NCBI GenBank assembly: GCA_012735495.1
Contig: JAAYHD010000044.1
Location: 27,060 to 91,059, forward strand
DNA: 64,000 bases
Reading direction: 5' to 3'
From: Clostridiales bacterium
Lineage (GTDB): Bacteria > Bacillota > Clostridia > Lachnospirales > Lachnospiraceae
Shown: one piece after another, positions 60,477 through 64,000 of the stretch
How positions within the stretch are numbered: the first letter of the stretch is position 1
Layout of the letters: each line of letters begins with the position of its first letter
Position numbers and translations under genes: made by a program
The notes under the pieces: model-generated
Database searches by the model: none
What the model was told of the DNA's origin: nothing
What the model saw: the letters and a program-made list of their open reading frames with translations, nothing else

Positions 60477-61702
60477 TCATCTGTAAGCCAGGAAGAATTT
60501 CCTAATAGCCTTTATGAAATTGTCTGTATACCCAGCCTTGTCGACATCTTGCTTTGCCAGTATGTCAATGCTTCCGATTTTTTCATTGCCGAAGTAATAT
60601 ACGATTTCCCCGATTTTATCACCGGCTGCAACAGGGGCTGAAACCTTTTCGAACATGCTGATTTCTTTCCTGATATTATTCGGATCCATTCCCTTGGAGC
60701 AAAGGAAAGAGAATTTATCTTTTATATCCCCGAAGACATAATCGGATTTGCCCTTTGTTACCCTTACTGGCTCAAGGGTTACATCCGTATGATCATCCAC
60801 ATATAACGAGTAGTTGGCAAAGCCGTAATTCAGGAGCTTGGCGGCCTCCATGAACCTGGTCTTTGTGTCCGGCGCAGCCATAATTACCGCAATAAGGTCC
60901 ATGCTTCCGCGCCTTGCGGTAGCGGACAGGCAATATTTCGCCGCGCTGGTCGAGCCTGTTTTAAGCCCTGTAATGCCTTTATAAGATTTTATAAGCTTGT
61001 TTGTATTGGTAAGATCGAATTCAATTCTTCCCTTTTTGGTGTTATGCACGAACTTATCCATCCATACGGTACAGTAATTGCTTACCTGGGGATATTTCAT
61101 TATAAGCTCCCTTGACATTAAGGCTATATCGTATGCGGTGGTATAATGATTGTCGGCATCAAGGCCTGTGCAGTTAACAAAATTGGTATTATTCATGCCC
61201 AGCTCTTTTGCCTTTTCATTCATCCTGGCCACAAACTCCTCGTGGGAGCCCGCAATATGCTCAGCCATAGCCACCGACGCGTCATTGGCGCTTGCTATGC
61301 TTATGCATTTTATCAGGGTGTCTACGTTTTGGACCTCGTAAGGCTCCAGGTATACCTGTGAACCGCCCATGGACGCGGCATATTCAGATATTGTCACATC
61401 GTCCATTAGCTTTATCCTGCCTTCTTCCAAGGCTTCAAATATCAATAACAGTGTCATGACCTTGGTGACGCTTGCCGGCTTCAGCCTTTCATCCTTGTTT
61501 TTTTCAAATATTACAGTGCCTGTGGAGCCTTCAATCAGGACTGCCGAGGGTAAACTAGGTCAAGCTTCCCATCGGTTAACGCGGTTACGGCAATGACATC
61601 CTCCGTATCTGGTACTTTTTCACCGACCCTCGCGGATATAACGACATAAGGCATTAAAAAAGCTATGATTAAGAATAATAGAAAAACGGCTGATTTCTTC
61701 AT
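60477..61702 (-). pseudogene. D-alanyl-D-alanine carboxypeptidase, frameshifted
   Basis: An S11-family (DacF/PBP5-type) gene is split by a frameshift. The 5' part starts at ATG 61700-61702 behind GGAG and encodes a signal peptide (MKKSAVFLLFLIIAFLMPYV) and linker. It stops at TGA 61535-61537 after 55 codons. In the frame one base earlier, from about 61559, the enzyme continues as PSAVLIEGSTGTVIFEKN and PASVTKVMT (active-site serine in SVTK), then IASANDASVAMAEH and GLKTGSTSAAKYC, to the stop at 60477. The break must lie in 61538-61559 and equals one lost base. No start codon precedes the SVTK serine in the second frame. The rest is well preserved, so the lesion is recent or a sequence error. 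Confidence 0.85.
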
Positions 61703-61788
61703 CTATAACTCCGACAATAACTTTATTATATTTTAATCCATGCCTTACGTTTTTAGACCAATCCATGGATATATTTGTCTTAAAATCT

Positions 61789-62358
61789 TTATCTTACTAT
61801 TACCTGGCATTTTAAGCTCTTGCCCTTGACCTTAACCGTTATTGTCGTTTTCCCGGGCCTTTTTGCCTTTATCCTGCCGAAACTGCTGACCGTTGCAACC
61901 TTTGGATTGCTGCTTTTATAAGCGGCATTCCATACAGGCCCCTTTACCCTTAATCGGAAAGTATCTCCCGTTTTCAGGTAAAGCTTGCGTTTATTAAGTT
62001 CTATCACTTTTACCCTGCATTTCAGCTTCTTATTGCCAACCTTTGCAACAATGACAGCCCTGCCTGTACGGTGTGCATATACCCTGCCTGTAAAATCAAC
62101 TCCGGCCACGCGGAAATTCGTCGAATAAAATGATACCCTTTTATTGATTCCATATACAAATAACCGATACTCCTCTCCCGGGGTCATGTATAATTCCTGC
62201 CTGTTAAGATGAAGGCTGAAAGGTAGAATTATACCCTTCCGATAGAACAAGCCGGAGTTTCGATACAGGGTAAATATAATTAATACGGCTATTATAACGA
62301 TAATAACTAATTTGATAAATCTATTGGACCTACAGCACCTGTTTTTATGCCCGAACAT
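61789..62358 (-). CDS. Membrane-anchored protein with two Ig-like (BIG2) domains
   Basis: The 189-residue protein has a basic, cysteine-containing N-terminus (MFGHKNRCCRSNRFIK) and one membrane helix (about 17-35). Two bacterial Ig-like domains follow (about 48-117 and 119-189), both with the BIG2 pattern: NRQELYMTPGEEYRL..VAGVDFTGRVYAHRTGRAVI and KRKLYLKTGDTFRL..VATVSSFGRIKAKRPGKTTI. The outer part is strongly basic (Lys/Arg-rich), which suits binding to wall polymers; this is inference. The ATG (62356-62358) has GGAG at a six-base distance, but that site is in the 3' arm of a terminator-like hairpin. Confidence 0.8.
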   Translation of the reverse strand: MFGHKNRCCRSNRFIKLVIIVIIAVLIIFTLYRNSGLFYRKGIILPFSLHLNRQELYMTPGEEYRLFVYGINKRVSFYSTNFRVAGVDFTGRVYAHRTGRAVIVAKVGNKKLKCRVKVIELNKRKLYLKTGDTFRLRVKGPVWNAAYKSSNPKVATVSSFGRIKAKRPGKTTITVKVKGKSLKCQVIVR

Positions 62359-62366
62359 GAAAAACT

Positions 62367-62407
62367 CCGCCGCATCATAATCTATGCTATATTCTATGAT
62401 GCGGCGG
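62367..62407 (-). terminator. Terminator-like hairpin holding the ribosome binding site of the BIG2 gene
   Basis: A 13-bp perfect GC-rich stem (CCGCCGCATCATA/TATGATGCGGCGG, loop 15) starts nine bases after the phosphorylase stop. On the minus strand it is followed by AGTTTTTC and the ATG at 62358. It should end the phosphorylase transcript; the GGCGGAG at its 3' end is also the only Shine-Dalgarno of the next gene. Confidence 0.8.
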
Positions 62408-62415
62408 CATAATAT

Positions 62416-63744
62416 TTAACCCAGGTTCAGTATTACGTCCTTTGTAATAATACTGTATACATAGGGCGGCTTCTTAGCCTTACTTTTGCTTATCGTGTAA
62501 GCGTTAAGAAGCCTTTCCTTTGCTTCCTTCCTTTTCTCATCATCATTGGCATAAAGGGTGGCAAGGGTCTCACCCTTCGATACCTTGTCTCCCAGCTTCT
62601 TATGGATAATGATACCGACACTCAAGTCTATCCTGCTGTCCTTGGTAATGCGTCCGCCGCCCAAAAGAAGGGACGCCATGCCAACCTCATCGGTCTTTAT
62701 TTCACTCACATACCCGTCCGCCGGTGATTTTACGTCGTACTTTATTGATGCGGTCTTAAGCAGGTTCGGATTGTACACAAAATCGGCGTTTCCGCCCTGG
62801 GCGCTTATAAATTCCGCCATCTTTTCCAGGGCCGTCCTGTTATTGATTGTCTCAACAAGAAGCTTTCTTCCCTCATCCGCCGACTTTACCCTGCCCGCGC
62901 CTAAAAGCATATATGAAGCCAGGGCAAGGCTTACCTCCAGCAGGTCCTCGGGTCCCTGCCCGTTAAGTGTCTCAATCGCTTCCTTCACTTCAAGGGCATT
63001 GCCGACAGCCCTTCCAAGCGGCTGGTTCATATCGGTAATTACCGCATATGTGGGCTTTCCTGCCAGGGTCCCGATCTGGACCATTTCCCTTGCAAGTGAC
63101 AAGGAATCTTCATAGCTTTTCATGAATGCGCCGCTTCCGGTTTTTACATCAAGAACAATTACATCAGCACCGGAAGCCAGCTTCTTGCTCATAATACTGG
63201 AAGCGATGAGCGATATATTGTCAACTGTGGCCGTAACATCCCTCAAGGCGTATATTTTCTTGTCCGCCGGGGCAAGATTGGCCGTTTGTCCGACAATAGC
63301 GATCTTTATCCTGTTGACATTTTCAATGAACTTCTCCGTTGACAGGCTCGTTGAAAACCCCGGAAAGCTTTCAAGCTTGTCAATGGTCCCCCCGGTATGC
63401 CCAAGCCCCCTTCCTGACATCTTGGCGACCGGTATGCCAAGGGCTGCAACCATGGGGCCAATGACCAGGGATGTCTTGTCTCCTACACCGCCTGTACTGT
63501 GCTTGTCCACCTTCACACCCTCAATCCGCGACAAATCCAGCATCTCACCGCTGTTTGCCATGGCAAGCGTCAGATTGGCCGTTTCTTCATGGGTCATTTT
63601 ATTAATGCAAACGGCCATCAGGAAAGCGGCCATCTGATAATCAGGTATTTCTCCCTTTGTATACCCGTTTACAATAAACTCAATCTCTTCCTTGGTCAGC
63701 TCTCCCCTGTTCTTTTTTTTATTAATCAGATCGTACATGTTCAT
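62416..63744 (-). CDS. pdp: Pyrimidine-nucleoside phosphorylase
   Basis: The enzyme phosphorolyses uridine, thymidine and related nucleosides for salvage. The 442-residue protein has the N-terminal helical domain, VDKHSTGGVGDKTSLVIGP (phosphate-binding), SGRGLGHTGGTIDKLESFPG, LDVKTGSGAFMKS with the conserved lysine and serine, and the C-terminal beta domain (about 345-442) with a terminal lysine-rich segment. DeoA (thymidine phosphorylase) is the alternative name; the 442-residue length and the KHSTGGVGDKT motif do not distinguish them. No other deo gene is visible before the window edge. Confidence 0.93.
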   Translation of the reverse strand: MNMYDLINKKKNRGELTKEEIEFIVNGYTKGEIPDYQMAAFLMAVCINKMTHEETANLTLAMANSGEMLDLSRIEGVKVDKHSTGGVGDKTSLVIGPMVAALGIPVAKMSGRGLGHTGGTIDKLESFPGFSTSLSTEKFIENVNRIKIAIVGQTANLAPADKKIYALRDVTATVDNISLIASSIMSKKLASGADVIVLDVKTGSGAFMKSYEDSLSLAREMVQIGTLAGKPTYAVITDMNQPLGRAVGNALEVKEAIETLNGQGPEDLLEVSLALASYMLLGAGRVKSADEGRKLLVETINNRTALEKMAEFISAQGGNADFVYNPNLLKTASIKYDVKSPADGYVSEIKTDEVGMASLLLGGGRITKDSRIDLSVGIIIHKKLGDKVSKGETLATLYANDDEKRKEAKERLLNAYTISKSKAKKPPYVYSIITKDVILNLG

Positions 63745-63789
63745 GCTTCATCACTCCAATTGCGGCATGTATTATTTACCTTTGGCAAC

Positions 63790-63820
63790 ATTATATAATA
63801 ATTTCAGTTTTTATGTCCAA
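63790..63820 (-). promoter_or_regulatory. Candidate promoter of the phosphorylase gene
   Basis: On the minus strand TTGGAC (63815-63820) is followed by an overlapping TATATA/TATAAT (63790-63797), giving 17 or 19 bases of spacing. About 45 bases remain to the start codon. Confidence 0.4.
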
Positions 63821-64000
63821 TTGAAATCATTTTTTATGTCGGAACCATTTTATATGTAAAGCCCTTGACAATGTTAGTCAAGTCCAAATTAGTGTGTAAA
63901 TTACCTCGGTCATCAAACGGTAGCTAATGAGACAATAGCCTAAGCGTTTATGCCGCGAAAGCTGTTGACGATGAGTACATGGCATGTTAGGCTGTTGGCC
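63821..64000. other. Unassigned sequence at the right edge
   Basis: No open frame with a ribosome binding site is seen. There is a 6-bp hairpin CTTGAC/GTCAAG (63864-63882) and a 7-bp inverted repeat AGCCTAA/TTAGGCT (63937-63943, 63987-63993). The segment could be the edge of a mobile element or a structured RNA; neither can be decided from this end. Confidence 0.4.

Noticed and set aside
1..64000. CRISPR arrays, prophage, toxin-antitoxin or defence islands, tRNA and rRNA genes
   Set aside because: I looked for regular spacer repeats, integrase or capsid genes, nuclease/ATPase defence cassettes and tRNA arms in all gaps; none was seen. Gaps are short and the content is housekeeping.

Overview
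The window is a 64 kb stretch of core chromosome from a spore-forming, low-to-medium GC anaerobe of the class Clostridia. The evidence is spoIVA, a GerMN lipoprotein, DacF-type carboxypeptidases, an FprA-type flavo-diiron protein, an IspH-ribosomal S1 fusion, a biotin-dependent transcarboxylase-type operon, strong AGGAGG ribosome binding sites, and the Firmicute blocks rimM-trmD-rplS, ylxM-ffh-rpsP-khpA and smc-ftsY. A relative of the cellulolytic clostridia (Acetivibrio/Ruminiclostridium type) fits, but no 16S gene is present and the genus cannot be fixed.

Layout, left to right. 1-10 kb: 5' part of radC, a DUF4321 membrane protein, a PLP enzyme of the methionine gamma-lyase family, miaA, mutL, mutS, rnhA and a membrane-anchored MutS-domain-V ATPase. 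10-22 kb: an NlpC/P60 wall hydrolase, spoIVA, then lepB, gpsA, plsY, der, a PDZ/radical-SAM DUF512 protein, pgeF, yraN, an orphan FlhB C-domain protein, rnhB, rbgA and a second lepB. 22-26.5 kb: rplS, trmD, rimM, khpA, rpsP, ffh, ylxM. 26.5-31.6 kb: a four-gene biotin carboxyltransferase operon with its own promoter, and recA with a LexA box. 31.8-43.4 kb: threonine ammonia-lyase, ftsY, smc, rnc, acpP, plsX, cheR, ispH-S1 and cmk. 43.4-49.7 kb: an HI0933-type flavoprotein, a GerMN lipoprotein, cinA, pgsA, rimO and folD. 49.7-64 kb: a plus-strand anchored protein of unknown function, an aconitase-family hydratase with a small membrane partner, fprA, divergent dacF and class B sortase, scpA/scpB with a metallophosphoesterase, a frameshifted second D,D-carboxypeptidase, an Ig-like (BIG2) membrane protein and a pyrimidine-nucleoside phosphorylase.

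All but two genes lie on the minus strand, so the window is probably one replichore arm with genes co-oriented with the fork. The functions are genome maintenance (mutSL, rnhA/B, recA, smc/scpAB), secretion and translation (ffh, ftsY, lepB x2, rplS, rpsP, trmD, rimM, rbgA, der), lipid precursor supply (plsX, plsY, gpsA, acpP, pgsA, ispH) and wall/spore biology. I found no prophage, CRISPR array, defence island, tRNA or rRNA.

The most unusual signals are regulatory or structural. Two intrinsic-terminator-like hairpins carry the next gene's Shine-Dalgarno in their 3' arm and end in a T-run that abuts the start codon (before ylxM and before the BIG2 gene). One D,D-carboxypeptidase gene is split by a frameshift. 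The membrane-tethered MutS-like ATPase beside mutSL/rnhA and the two-gene hydratase unit are the least understood protein-coding loci. I see no convincing new multi-gene system. Starts were often moved to an internal codon with a clear ribosome binding site; each case is noted.
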